From: an uncultured Roseburia sp.
Lineage (GTDB): Bacteria; Bacillota; Clostridia; Lachnospirales; Lachnospiraceae
Length of the DNA: 16,065 bases
Assembly: GCA_934307185.1 (NCBI GenBank)
Contig: CAKRCJ010000020.1
Coordinates: 1 to 16,065, forward strand
Direction: 5' to 3'
Of the stretch, positions 9,201-16,065 are shown piece by piece; within the stretch, counting starts at the first letter, position 1, and every line of letters begins with the position of its first letter. The translations under genes and the position numbers were made by a program. The notes under the pieces were generated by a model. That model was not told the origin of the DNA. It ran no database searches and saw nothing but the letters and a program-made list of their open reading frames with translations.

Positions 9201-10371
9201 ATGCTTTGAGGCAGAGCTTGCACTTTCTTATGTGGCATTGCCGGAAGAACTGTCAAAAGATGCCAAAAGTCTGTGCACATACCTGGAAAATGATACGAAA
9301 TCCCGTACCAAAGATGCCATCATTGCAGATTTAAATCGTGTCTATTTTGAAAACCGCAGCTTCTTAAATGAGTATCAGGTCATGCAGAGCGAGCTTTTTA
9401 CAGAACTGGAGGAAGAAAGACCACAGGGAGAAAAAACAGCGGTAAGACAGGATTTTACAGCAAGATACCAGGGAACAAAAATTCCGTTTGCCGGACTGCT
9501 TGCACATTTGGATGAGGATATCGCAGAATTAAATGAGTTAATTAAAGATGGTGACAGGGAATTATTTGAAGATATTTTAGCAAACACAGTCAGCCGGAAA
9601 ATCCGTGGAAAAATTAATGCATCCAATGCATGGGTGGAAAAAATGAATGCATTAATGGGAAGCATGAATACTTCAAGCGGATTAAAATTAAGCTTAAAAT
9701 GGAGAAGCAAAACAGCAGAGAGTGAAGACCAGTTAGATACGAATGAACTGGTGGATTTATTAAAAAAAGATTATCGTCTGATGAGTGAGGAGGAAGCAGA
9801 GCGTCTTTCGAAGCATTTCCGATCCAAAGTGGAGGAAGCAAGAAGACATGCGAAGGACAGTCTTGGAATGGTTTCTTTTTATCAGGTGATGAAAGATACA
9901 TTAGATTACAGAAAATGGTTTGAGTTCCAGCTTTTTTCACAGAAAAAAGGCGAGCGTGTGAAAGAATTAACAAACAGTGTATTTGGAACATTTAGTGGAG
10001 GGGAAAAGGCAATGTCTATGTATGTTCCGCTCTTTTCGGCAGTAGTGGCAAAATATCAGGGCGGACGTGAGGATGCACCGCGCCTTATCTCCCTTGATGA
10101 GGCTTTTGCAGGTGTGGATAACCGGAATATCCGCGACATGTTCCGCTTAATGACAGAGTTTTCGTTTGATTTTATCATCAATTCACAGGTGCTGTGGGGA
10201 GACTGCGATACATTAGATGCGCTTGCCATTTACCAGCTTTTGCGCCCGGAAAATGCAAAGTTTGTCACTGTAATGCCGTATCTGTGGAATGGAAATGCGA
10301 AGGAACTTCTAAACAGTGAAGAAGAAGTAGAGCAAAGGGGTGCAGAGCTTGGACGGGAACAAAGAGCGTGA
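6262..10371 (+). CDS. jetC: Wadjet JetC, SMC-family ATPase (TIGR02680 type)
   Basis: This is the 1369-residue motor of the Wadjet complex, a condensin-like SMC protein whose relatives extrude DNA loops. The Walker A motif is near the N terminus (GSNGSGKS, residues 34-41). Conserved head sequence follows (LLIQLRTPKLSKDFKP, then DILSDSLQPLSDEDLRPM). Long Glu/Lys/Gln-rich coiled coil runs from about 240 to 590, interrupted by a globular hinge-like part at about 600-735 (FGGGLSEAE, then GVLTGTVTGEHVAEFLGTRA), and resumes to about 1010. The C-terminal head has the signature FSGGEK near 1245 and Walker B LISLDEAF with Asp1279-Glu1280, so all ATPase motifs are intact. The ATG is preceded by AAAGGAG (6246-6251 region) within the end of jetB. 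It overlaps both neighbours, supporting a single stoichiometric operon. Confidence 0.93.
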   Translation: MKNRWQASKIGLINFWYYDEQEFPFVKGRMLLRGSNGSGKSVTMQSVVPLLLDGNMSPERLDPFGSRDRKMSSYLLEEDDGREERTGYLYLEFKRQETDNYLTIGMGIRARRGKPLDKWYFSLTDGRRIGQDFFLYKQTDEKVTLSKKELEYRVAEGGQVFDKQAEYMEYVNRQIFGFDTVEEYKEMIDLLIQLRTPKLSKDFKPSVINDILSDSLQPLSDEDLRPMSEAIENMDTMNMNLKSRQEARQAAEKIKRVYDKYNQITLYEKADSYEKIQEDLENLRKQAAERKNLIELCNQEIQSFSQQLEQMKAKQEAMEKERESLSKSDALHLKQRQAELEMEILTKEQTLQVKEKSLQAKEEQHVDLKKRQKEEENRKFEKEQNLQELLEEMQDDADTMSFEEHSFFEKEFRDNFEEVFSFATHEKQFLDTKEKIKQGVSVLRETEHLKRQADELIQQREQFIRELDAIHKKIVEREMLLVQSENEWKEALYQWNDANKELALDKEQLRFLAAFADSYEEQPDFAKVKAAVSDIWISRKNELEIQKNQILEQKKQCEKEQEETKAELLEWQNEKEPEPLRTEAVIKNRQRLEKLQIPYQEFYKVIEFGGGLSEAECNRLEEALLQMGILDALVIEEQYKEQVLKQENGCEDRYLFVQKSHAGHSLLDVLELNDNVNDIFSNQRLTGILSNIAYGEAGVTAVSKDGTYQLGVLTGTVTGEHVAEFLGTRARERSRQAKIENCMRRLEELSSWKESLEAEENVFTDRINTAEKEYKSLPVDKDLRTALNMLLQERSNLEQKKQQSDALEIKWKELSQKLNEQQKEAVSIAEKLYLSCNYDVFCAAEKAAENYQSCLVQVKGGHELYLQTRLHLLELTEDLENIDADLEDIRYDLSNTKRELERKKQEYASVTEQLGLTDYEQIKERLDTCIKWLQEYPKNLQNCIEARSKREEQVNNLQAQVKEAQEKESGLQQKNEWRKKCFEAELALSYVALPEELSKDAKSLCTYLENDTKSRTKDAIIADLNRVYFENRSFLNEYQVMQSELFTELEEERPQGEKTAVRQDFTARYQGTKIPFAGLLAHLDEDIAELNELIKDGDRELFEDILANTVSRKIRGKINASNAWVEKMNALMGSMNTSSGLKLSLKWRSKTAESEDQLDTNELVDLLKKDYRLMSEEEAERLSKHFRSKVEEARRHAKDSLGMVSFYQVMKDTLDYRKWFEFQLFSQKKGERVKELTNSVFGTFSGGEKAMSMYVPLFSAVVAKYQGGREDAPRLISLDEAFAGVDNRNIRDMFRLMTEFSFDFIINSQVLWGDCDTLDALAIYQLLRPENAKFVTVMPYLWNGNAKELLNSEEEVEQRGAELGREQRA

Positions 10372-11623
10372 GTGTCTGGAATACTTCAGGTCTGATGAAG
10401 TGTGGAAACGCTTATTTACAGGGTTCCGCGAAAAATATTATTCTTATGGCGCGTTTGTAGGAACCGTTGTTTTGCGTGGTGTTAAACCGGCAGAGGTGGA
10501 GACGTTAGAGGGCTTTTTCGGAAAAAATTTTCATGGGAAAAAGAGTATTTCCATTTCCACAGAGCGTTTTACAAAAGCTTTAAAACAGAGCCGTTATGGG
10601 GAAATAGAACCAGACCGGTTACTGGAATTATATTTTAAGGAGCCGATGCTTGGAAAAAAGCAGGAGCGTGACAGGACAGAGCAGAGAAAAAAAGAAATTT
10701 TAAAGCAGTTTCAAAGCAGTTATGAAAGCACTTATGCAAATGAAATGACAAATATTTTGCAGGAGGTTCTGAAAAAAAGTCATGTAAAGCAAATCGAGGA
10801 ATGGGAAAGACTTTTATATCTTGGAGGAAAAATCTTGGACTGTCTGCCAAAGCATCAGGGAAAAACGATGTATCTGGCGGTATTCGCGACCCGTCTGACC
10901 GGTAATCCGCATGCGTTTGACAAGGAAACTGCGGAAGGAAATTTTTTCTACCAGCTTATTCAAAAAGAACTGGAGTATCATAACATGCTGCCGGAACATT
11001 CGGAGATTTTTCCGGCTTTTTTCCGGCAGCAATGTTATCTGAAAGAGGGTATTCTTATTGATGATGTTTCCAATTATGCAATGCTTTCCGGCATCCGGGC
11101 AGAGAAAAACAATGGAAAAAATCATAAAGGCCTGCAGGGATTTTATGAGGAAGGGGACATGGTGGTGGTTCCGCTTACAGTTCTCGCCGGGTGGAATAAT
11201 ATTTCCTGTATCCGGAATGAAATTTACATTGTAGAAAATCCATCGGTATTTGCAACGATTTGTGCAAAGGGAGAAAATAAAATTTCGGCAATGTGTATGA
11301 ATGGACAGCCAAGATTAGCAGGACTTTTGGTGCTTGATATGCTTGCAAAAACAAACACAACTGTTTATTATGCTGGAGATTTTGACCCGGAGGGGCTGTT
11401 AATTGCACAAAAACTGGCGCATTATTACAAAGGAACATTTCATTACTGGCATATGGATGCGGCAGATTATGAAAAAAGCCGTTCAAGGGAAGTAATTTCC
11501 GACAGACGACTGAAAATGTTAGATAATATTACCGATGATGAGCTGATGCCTGTGGTGCAGCAGATGAGAGAATATGGTGTGGCGGGGTATCAGGAGAGGG
11601 TGCTGGATTTGCTATTTAAATAG
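10349..11623 (+). CDS. jetD: Wadjet JetD, Toprim-like nuclease (TIGR02679/DUF2399 type)
   Basis: This is the effector nuclease of the Wadjet system; in studied members JetD cuts circular DNA once the SMC complex has extruded it. From TTG 10349 it has 424 residues. The N-terminal half is the TIGR02679-type region, with TGNPHAFDKETAEGNFFYQLI in its middle. The C-terminal half is a DUF2399/Toprim-like domain: Glu296 in IVENPSVFATICAKG, then MCMNGQPRLAGLLVLDML, then YYAGDFDPEG with Asp344 and Asp346. These acidic residues are the expected metal-binding set and are intact. I chose TTG 10349, eight bases after AAAGGGG (10334-10340), giving a 23-base overlap with jetC. GTG 10340 is an alternative, but it overlaps that ribosome site. 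It is the last gene of the operon; I see no clear terminator after it. Confidence 0.88.
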   Translation: MDGNKERECLEYFRSDEVWKRLFTGFREKYYSYGAFVGTVVLRGVKPAEVETLEGFFGKNFHGKKSISISTERFTKALKQSRYGEIEPDRLLELYFKEPMLGKKQERDRTEQRKKEILKQFQSSYESTYANEMTNILQEVLKKSHVKQIEEWERLLYLGGKILDCLPKHQGKTMYLAVFATRLTGNPHAFDKETAEGNFFYQLIQKELEYHNMLPEHSEIFPAFFRQQCYLKEGILIDDVSNYAMLSGIRAEKNNGKNHKGLQGFYEEGDMVVVPLTVLAGWNNISCIRNEIYIVENPSVFATICAKGENKISAMCMNGQPRLAGLLVLDMLAKTNTTVYYAGDFDPEGLLIAQKLAHYYKGTFHYWHMDAADYEKSRSREVISDRRLKMLDNITDDELMPVVQQMREYGVAGYQERVLDLLFK

Positions 11624-11638
11624 TTCAGTGGTAGAATG

Positions 11639-11658
11639 AAGCATTATAATAAATGCTT
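11639..11658 (+). promoter_or_regulatory. Inverted repeat over a TATAAT box before the ATPase-nuclease gene
   Basis: AAGCATT (11639-11645) and AATGCTT (11652-11658) form a perfect 7-bp inverted repeat with a six-base centre, and a consensus TATAAT (11645-11650) lies across it. The -35 region 17 bases upstream (AGTTCA) is poor. It may be a promoter with an overlapping operator. Lacking a T run, it is unlikely to be a terminator for jetD. Transcription would start near 11657, about 35 bases before the gene. Confidence 0.4.
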
Positions 11659-11691
11659 GTATCTTGAAAACAGAGACGGTTTAGGAGGAAT

Positions 11692-13260
11692 TTGAAACAA
11701 ATGGGAATATTTGTAAATCCTGACAATTCGGCATTTCAGGCAGCGTTAAATGCCAGAATTTATGTTGATAAAAGTGGCTTGATTAATTATACCAATAAAG
11801 TTATGGCATCAACAGATGCTTTTATCTGTAACAGCCGTCCGCGTCGGTTCGGAAAATCTATTACAGCCAACATGCTTACTGCATATTACAGCAAAGGCTG
11901 TGATTCAGAGAAAATGTTTTCAAAACTTGAAATCAGTGAGGCAGAAGATTTTAAGAAGCATCTGAATAAGTATGATGTGATTCACTGGGATATTCAATGG
12001 TGCATGGAACCAGCGGGAAGCCCGGAACATGTGGTTTCGTATATTTCACAAAAAACGATTCGTGAACTAAAGGAATATTATCCGGATGTGTTACAGGAGA
12101 AAACAGCATCGTTACCAGAGGCATTGGCAAAAATCAATGTAGAAACGGGAAATAAATTTATTGTAATCATTGATGAGTGGGATGTTCTGATTCGTGATGA
12201 AGCGGCAAACCAGAAAATTCAGCAGGATTATATTAACTTTTTGCGAGGAATGTTTAAAGGAACAGAGCCGTCAAAGTACATTCAGCTGGCATATCTGACA
12301 GGAATACTTCCAATAAAAAAGGAAAAAACACAATCAGCATTGAATAATTTTGATGAGTTTACGATGGTGAGTCCAAGTAATCTGGCACAGTATATCGGTT
12401 TTACGGAAGATGAAGTTCGAAAGCTTTCAAAAGAGTATCATCAGGATTTTGAAAAAGTAAAACGATGGTATAATGGATATGTGTTAAATAATTATCAGAT
12501 TTATAATCCAAGAGCTGTTATAAGTGTAATGTTAAAAGAGGAGTTTAAGAGTTATTGGTCTGAAACAGCTTCATATGAAGCAATAGTACCACTCATTAAC
12601 ATGAATTTTGATGGACTTAAGACGGCGATTATTGAGATGATTTCCGGTGCCACGGTCAAAGTGAATACAGCAACCTTCAAAAATGATACCGTAAATATTC
12701 AAAGCAAGGATGATGTGCTGACCTATATGATTCACCTGGGATATTTAGGATATGACCAGGCAGTGAAAACGGCTTTTGTGCCGAATGAAGAAATAAGGCA
12801 GGAGCTGACAAACGCAGTAGAGAGCAGAGCATGGAATGAAATGATTAATTTCTGGCAGGAGTCGGAAAATCTGCTGTATGCTACATTAGACAGGAATGAA
12901 ACAGAGGTTGCAAGGCAGATAGAGAAAATTCATAATGAGTACGTTTCAGTTATTCAGTATCATAACGAAAATTCGTTAAGCAGTGTACTGGCAATTGCCT
13001 ATCTAAGTGCGATGCAATATTATTTTAAACCTGTGCGGGAGTTGCCAGCAGGACGGGGATTTGCAGATTTTATATTTTTACCGAAACCGGAATATAAAAA
13101 TGATTATCCAGCATTGGTTGTTGAACTGAAATGGAATCAGAAAGCACAGACAGCGATGCAGCAGATTAAACTTAAAAAATATCCATCTTCCATTTTAGAT
13201 TACACGGGAGATATCCTGCTTGTGGCAATCAACTATGATAAAAAAGAGAAAGAGCATTAG
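11692..13260 (+). CDS. AAA-ATPase/PD-(D/E)XK nuclease fusion (AAA-ATPase_like + DUF1703 type)
   Basis: This 522-residue protein belongs to a family that is abundant, often in many copies, in gut Firmicutes and Bacteroidetes. Its function is not established. Near the N terminus is IYVDKSGLINYTNK, then an unusual Walker A, SRPRRFGKS (48-56, Lys55), both typical of AAA-ATPase_like proteins. Walker B is FIVIIDEWD with Asp161-Glu162. The C terminus carries a PD-(D/E)XK nuclease-like core: GRGFADFIF (Asp459), then PALVVELKWN (Glu478, Lys480), then QIKLKKY. All key residues are present, so it is not an obvious pseudogene. AGGAGG at 11683-11688 is only three bases from TTG 11692 and 12 from ATG 11701, so the start is uncertain by three codons. 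It sits between two defence systems and ends in a strong terminator. A defence or mobile-element role is inference. Confidence 0.87.
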   Translation: MKQMGIFVNPDNSAFQAALNARIYVDKSGLINYTNKVMASTDAFICNSRPRRFGKSITANMLTAYYSKGCDSEKMFSKLEISEAEDFKKHLNKYDVIHWDIQWCMEPAGSPEHVVSYISQKTIRELKEYYPDVLQEKTASLPEALAKINVETGNKFIVIIDEWDVLIRDEAANQKIQQDYINFLRGMFKGTEPSKYIQLAYLTGILPIKKEKTQSALNNFDEFTMVSPSNLAQYIGFTEDEVRKLSKEYHQDFEKVKRWYNGYVLNNYQIYNPRAVISVMLKEEFKSYWSETASYEAIVPLINMNFDGLKTAIIEMISGATVKVNTATFKNDTVNIQSKDDVLTYMIHLGYLGYDQAVKTAFVPNEEIRQELTNAVESRAWNEMINFWQESENLLYATLDRNETEVARQIEKIHNEYVSVIQYHNENSLSSVLAIAYLSAMQYYFKPVRELPAGRGFADFIFLPKPEYKNDYPALVVELKWNQKAQTAMQQIKLKKYPSSILDYTGDILLVAINYDKKEKEH

Positions 13261-13299
13261 TGTTTGATTGAAGAGTATGAAAAATAAGAAATAAAAATG

Positions 13300-13353
13300 A
13301 AAGCCCATTGGCATACTGTGTGAAATTGCAGAGTGTGCTGGTGGGCTTTTTTT
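13300..13353 (+). terminator. Strong intrinsic terminator after the ATPase-nuclease gene
   Basis: AAAGCCCA starting at 13300 pairs with TGGGCTTT ending at 13349, and pairing continues inward through G-T wobbles and GGCATAC/GTGTGCT for about 18 pairs. Seven T (13347-13353) end the structure. This is a textbook Rho-independent terminator, 40 bases after the stop at 13260, and it separates the ATPase-nuclease from the PHP-ATPase gene. Confidence 0.92.
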
Positions 13354-13374
13354 GACTATGGATGTTGGAAAAAA

Positions 13375-13386
13375 TGCATGCATGCA
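13375..13386. repeat. Perfect 12-bp palindrome TGCATGCATGCA
   Basis: The 12 bases TGCATGCATGCA are fully self-complementary and also consist of a repeated TGCA unit. They lie about 45 bases before the -10 element of the last gene. A binding site for a dimeric regulator is possible, but simple-repeat origin is also possible. Confidence 0.4.
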
Positions 13387-13427
13387 GAAAAAAGAAAGAA
13401 GTGTCGCTATGAATTATTTTTGTAAGA

Positions 13428-13436
13428 TGATATGAT
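13428..13436 (+). promoter_or_regulatory. Probable extended -10 promoter of the PHP-ATPase gene
   Basis: TGATATGAT (13428-13436) is an extended -10 element with a one-mismatch -10 hexamer; no good -35 is seen at the usual distance (TATGAA at 13408-13413). Transcription would begin near 13443, with AGGGA (13461-13465) and TTG 13471 following. Because a strong terminator lies upstream, the gene needs a promoter in this interval. Confidence 0.5.
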
Positions 13437-13470
13437 TGAATAAAATAGAAAAATGGAATGAGGGATTTTA

Positions 13471-15984
13471 TTGAATACGATAGTAAAAGCAACAAAGGAA
13501 ATGGAATCTGTTTATAATAAAATTAATGGGTTAAAAATAAAATATGGAATATTCCACAAATGCGTATTTCATATGCATTCTCCGGCATCTTATGATTATA
13601 AATTATTAAATTGTTATAGTGCAGAAGACTATCAAAAATGTAGTGCCAGTGATGTTTACAATCTTTGCGTAGAAAATAGAGTTTTTCCAGCAGATTTGTT
13701 TTCAGTGGATTATTTTGAGGATAAGGAGCAATTTGGAGAGTTTGATAATGTGAAAGAATGTTTATCCTATCTGCTTATGGCACAGAAAATTATAGATATG
13801 AAAATTGAAATGATAGTATTGACAGACCACAATACGATTTCCGGATATAACAAGTTAGTTTCTGCGATAAAAAAATTTAAAAAAGCAAAAACGGCAGGAA
13901 TTTATCCGGAAGTGATTTTGGGAGTTGAATTATCATGTGCAGATAGAAATCATGTAGTTGGAATATTTGAGGGTACAGCAGAAGATAATGTGACAGTTGA
14001 AAGATGGCTAAAAGAATATATATTATCTGAAAAAGAAGGAACATATTTAACGAGTATAAATGTTTTAAAAGATATAGCGCAAATGGGGGGATTGGGATAT
14101 ATTGCACACATTGATAATTCAAATACTTTTCACAATGATTACTTAAACGGAGCATACAAGAAAAAATTGTTTGAATTAGAATGCAACCGGATGATAGGTG
14201 TATCTGAGCACGAAAAAATGGAAACAGTGAAAAATTGTTTAAAGGCATTTACTAAGAAAGAGTTTTGCTTTTTTGTAGATGAAGATGCACATTGCGTTGA
14301 TGAAATAGGTTCACAGTGTATGTGGATAAAAGGAAGCAAATTAAATTTTTCGATGATTAAAGATGCAATACGTGATTACGAAATATCAATTAATTATGGA
14401 GAACCGCATGAACTGAATAATTATATTAGAGGACTGTATATTGATGGAGATGGAAATAATTTTCTCAGTGGAAAAGAGAATAATGAGTTTTGTCTCTCAT
14501 TTTCAGATGCACTAAATTGTATTATTGGCGGAAGAGGTACTGGAAAAAGCTCTATTCTTCAGATTTTAGAGTTTGTAATCAGACAGCATTGTCCGAACAA
14601 AGAAACATTGGAGTTTATTTGCAATCACAAAAATGTATGGGTATTGGTTAAATACAGTGGCGATGAGTTTATGATACATTTTTCAGCACCGGTAAAAGAA
14701 TATAAAGATGATCAGATATTAAAGTATTTTACAGATGACAGATATCATAGATATGGGTATAAGTATTATTTCCATGAATATGATGTTGAAGAATATGCTT
14801 TGAAAAATTACATAGAAATAAGAAAGTTAATCTTTAGAAATGGACATTTGTTTTGTGAAATAATAAGAGATAAGAAAAAATATTTACAAAAATTCTTTAA
14901 TATAAAATATTCTGTAAATGAACTGGTAAAAACAGCTAGTGGTGATGAAATAAATTCTTTTATTTACAATACATTATTTCAAAATGTGACAATTGATAAT
15001 GCGGCGCATGTGATAAATGCAAGAAGCAGAAGTGGATTGAAACGGGTAGTACTGAAAATGGATTCCCTGATAGCAGACCGGAAAAAGAGTGTTCATAATG
15101 TAATTGATGAATTTAATGAAAGAGAGGATGGTGTACTAAGAATAGTTTATAAAATGGATGGAAGAATGACGTATTTTGATTTCGAGGAAATCATAAATGA
15201 AAATCATTTCGGTTATTACTTTCACAGATATAATATATTGACAGAAAGTGTATCAGATTATCTCTATCGTTTGCAGGAAACAATAGGAATTGTACAGTTA
15301 TTAAAATTATCTTTTGAGAAAAAATATGAGGAAATAAATAAGTCAGTTCCAATATCCGATATGTTGTTAGATATGACAAACAGAATGGTTGAAGATGGAG
15401 TATATCAAATTCAAAAGGAGGAAGAAATAAACCTTATTGAAGAAATAATGGACGAGTTACTGAATGAGAAAAATGTTTCTGAAATAATTATGTATTTACA
15501 GAGTTATATTACAGAAATGGAAACATTTGACCTTGAGTTTAACTTAAATAGTAAAGAAACAAACCAGAAGGCAGCTCCGTTGTATAAAAACGTAAAGCTG
15601 TTATCGTTAGGACAAAAGGTAGTTGCAATGTTGTCATTTGTATTAGGTTACAGTGATTATTCTAATGACTTTACACCATTTATTGTAGACCAGCCGGAAG
15701 ATAATCTGGATAATCAATATATTTACAAAAATTTAGTCAAGCAGTTAAGAGATATTAAACTGAAACGCCAAGTGATTATTGCAACACATAATGCGACAAT
15801 TGTAACAAATGCAAGAGCAGACCAGATAATTCTTATGGAGTCCGATTATAGAAAAGGATGGGTAGAGACAACCGGATATCCAAATGAAAAAAGAATAAAA
15901 AAACATATAATTAATTATCTGGAAGGTGGTATAGATTCATTTAGGCATAAGTGCGCAACTTATGATGAAATTATCAACGGATAG
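13471..15984 (+). CDS. PHP phosphoesterase-SMC/ABC ATPase fusion (TrlF family; Ppl-like defence protein)
   Basis: This 837-residue protein has two parts. Residues about 25-300 form a PHP domain with its metal-binding residues: His34 and His36 (HMHS), Asp119-His120 (LTDHN), Glu153 (GVELS), His213 (IAHIDN) and Asp272/His274 (DEDAH). From about 340 there is an ABC/SMC-type ATPase: Walker A GGRGTGKS (353-360), signature-like LSLGQK near 711, Walker [12 protein letters not shown] near 740 and the His-switch ATHNAT. There is no long coiled coil, so it is nearer to RecF/OLD-like ATPases than to Rad50. The architecture matches TrlF-family AAA-like ATPases and, from memory, the single-gene Ppl anti-phage system. 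PHP domains are metal-dependent phosphoesterases, so nucleic-acid or nucleotide cleavage gated by ATP is a reasonable inference. TTG 13471 follows AGGGA. Its coding DNA is more AT-rich than the Wadjet genes. Confidence 0.88.
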   Translation: MNTIVKATKEMESVYNKINGLKIKYGIFHKCVFHMHSPASYDYKLLNCYSAEDYQKCSASDVYNLCVENRVFPADLFSVDYFEDKEQFGEFDNVKECLSYLLMAQKIIDMKIEMIVLTDHNTISGYNKLVSAIKKFKKAKTAGIYPEVILGVELSCADRNHVVGIFEGTAEDNVTVERWLKEYILSEKEGTYLTSINVLKDIAQMGGLGYIAHIDNSNTFHNDYLNGAYKKKLFELECNRMIGVSEHEKMETVKNCLKAFTKKEFCFFVDEDAHCVDEIGSQCMWIKGSKLNFSMIKDAIRDYEISINYGEPHELNNYIRGLYIDGDGNNFLSGKENNEFCLSFSDALNCIIGGRGTGKSSILQILEFVIRQHCPNKETLEFICNHKNVWVLVKYSGDEFMIHFSAPVKEYKDDQILKYFTDDRYHRYGYKYYFHEYDVEEYALKNYIEIRKLIFRNGHLFCEIIRDKKKYLQKFFNIKYSVNELVKTASGDEINSFIYNTLFQNVTIDNAAHVINARSRSGLKRVVLKMDSLIADRKKSVHNVIDEFNEREDGVLRIVYKMDGRMTYFDFEEIINENHFGYYFHRYNILTESVSDYLYRLQETIGIVQLLKLSFEKKYEEINKSVPISDMLLDMTNRMVEDGVYQIQKEEEINLIEEIMDELLNEKNVSEIIMYLQSYITEMETFDLEFNLNSKETNQKAAPLYKNVKLLSLGQKVVAMLSFVLGYSDYSNDFTPFIVDQPEDNLDNQYIYKNLVKQLRDIKLKRQVIIATHNATIVTNARADQIILMESDYRKGWVETTGYPNEKRIKKHIINYLEGGIDSFRHKCATYDEIING

Positions 15985-16065
15985 GTACGAGGGTGTAAAA
16001 ATTCTTGTGTCTATGGAAAGTAAATCTTTCTGGTAAGAAATAGATATGTAAAATTTTGCTGTCGA
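15985..16065. other. Short non-coding tail to the window end
   Basis: These 81 bases follow the stop of the PHP-ATPase gene. I see no hairpin followed by a T run, no repeat and no gene start that I can support, so the terminator of the last gene is either beyond the window or not recognisable. Confidence 0.5.

Noticed and set aside
13877..14248. A 123-codon minus-strand frame rich in Leu and Ile within the PHP-ATPase gene, considered as a small membrane protein.
   Set aside because: It is antisense to the PHP domain with its conserved metal ligands, and the hydrophobic composition follows from the AT-rich, Lys/Glu-rich sense strand.
1..16065. Looked for CRISPR arrays, tRNA or rRNA genes, transposase genes and integrase attachment repeats.
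   Set aside because: No regularly spaced repeats, tRNA-like cloverleaf, transposase or integrase motif was seen anywhere in the window.

Overview
The window looks like a chromosomal segment of a low-GC Gram-positive bacterium, most likely a clostridial gut organism of the Lachnospiraceae type. This is an inference from AT-rich coding DNA, strong AGGAGG-type ribosome binding sites, frequent TTG/GTG starts, and the style of the two-component system and the three-domain S1 protein. Every gene I can support is on the + strand, and there is no gene-free stretch longer than about 210 bases.

Region 1 (1-3553) looks like ordinary chromosome. It holds the end of an OmpR/PhoB-type response regulator, an overlapping multi-spanning sensor histidine kinase, and a protein with three S1 RNA-binding domains that has its own extended -10 promoter.

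Region 2 (3577-11623) is a complete four-gene operon that I read as a Wadjet system of the DUF2397/DUF2398/SMC/DUF2399 kind (type II): jetA (kleisin-like), jetB (KITE-like), jetC (SMC ATPase) and jetD (Toprim-like nuclease). It begins with a near-consensus promoter (TTGACT-N17-TATGAT). All four genes overlap end to start, so translation is probably coupled. In characterised Wadjet systems JetABC extrudes DNA loops and JetD cuts small circular DNA, which restricts plasmids. The promoter lies inside the longest possible jetA reading frame, so jetA must start further in, most likely at the GTG at 3643.

Region 3 (11624-16065) continues the island. An AAA-ATPase/PD-(D/E)XK nuclease fusion (AAA-ATPase_like plus DUF1703 type) ends in a strong intrinsic terminator. 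After a short spacer with a 12-bp perfect palindrome and an extended -10 promoter comes an 837-residue protein with an N-terminal PHP phosphoesterase and an ABC/SMC-type ATPase. It resembles the TrlF family and the single-gene Ppl anti-phage system. This last gene is visibly more AT-rich than the Wadjet genes, suggesting a separate origin.

Taken together this is a defence island: an anti-plasmid condensin-nuclease machine, an ATPase-nuclease of unknown role, and a PHP-ATPase, each apparently its own transcription unit. The systems are recognisable relatives of known families. The least explained parts are the middle ATPase-nuclease and the palindromic elements in front of the last two genes.
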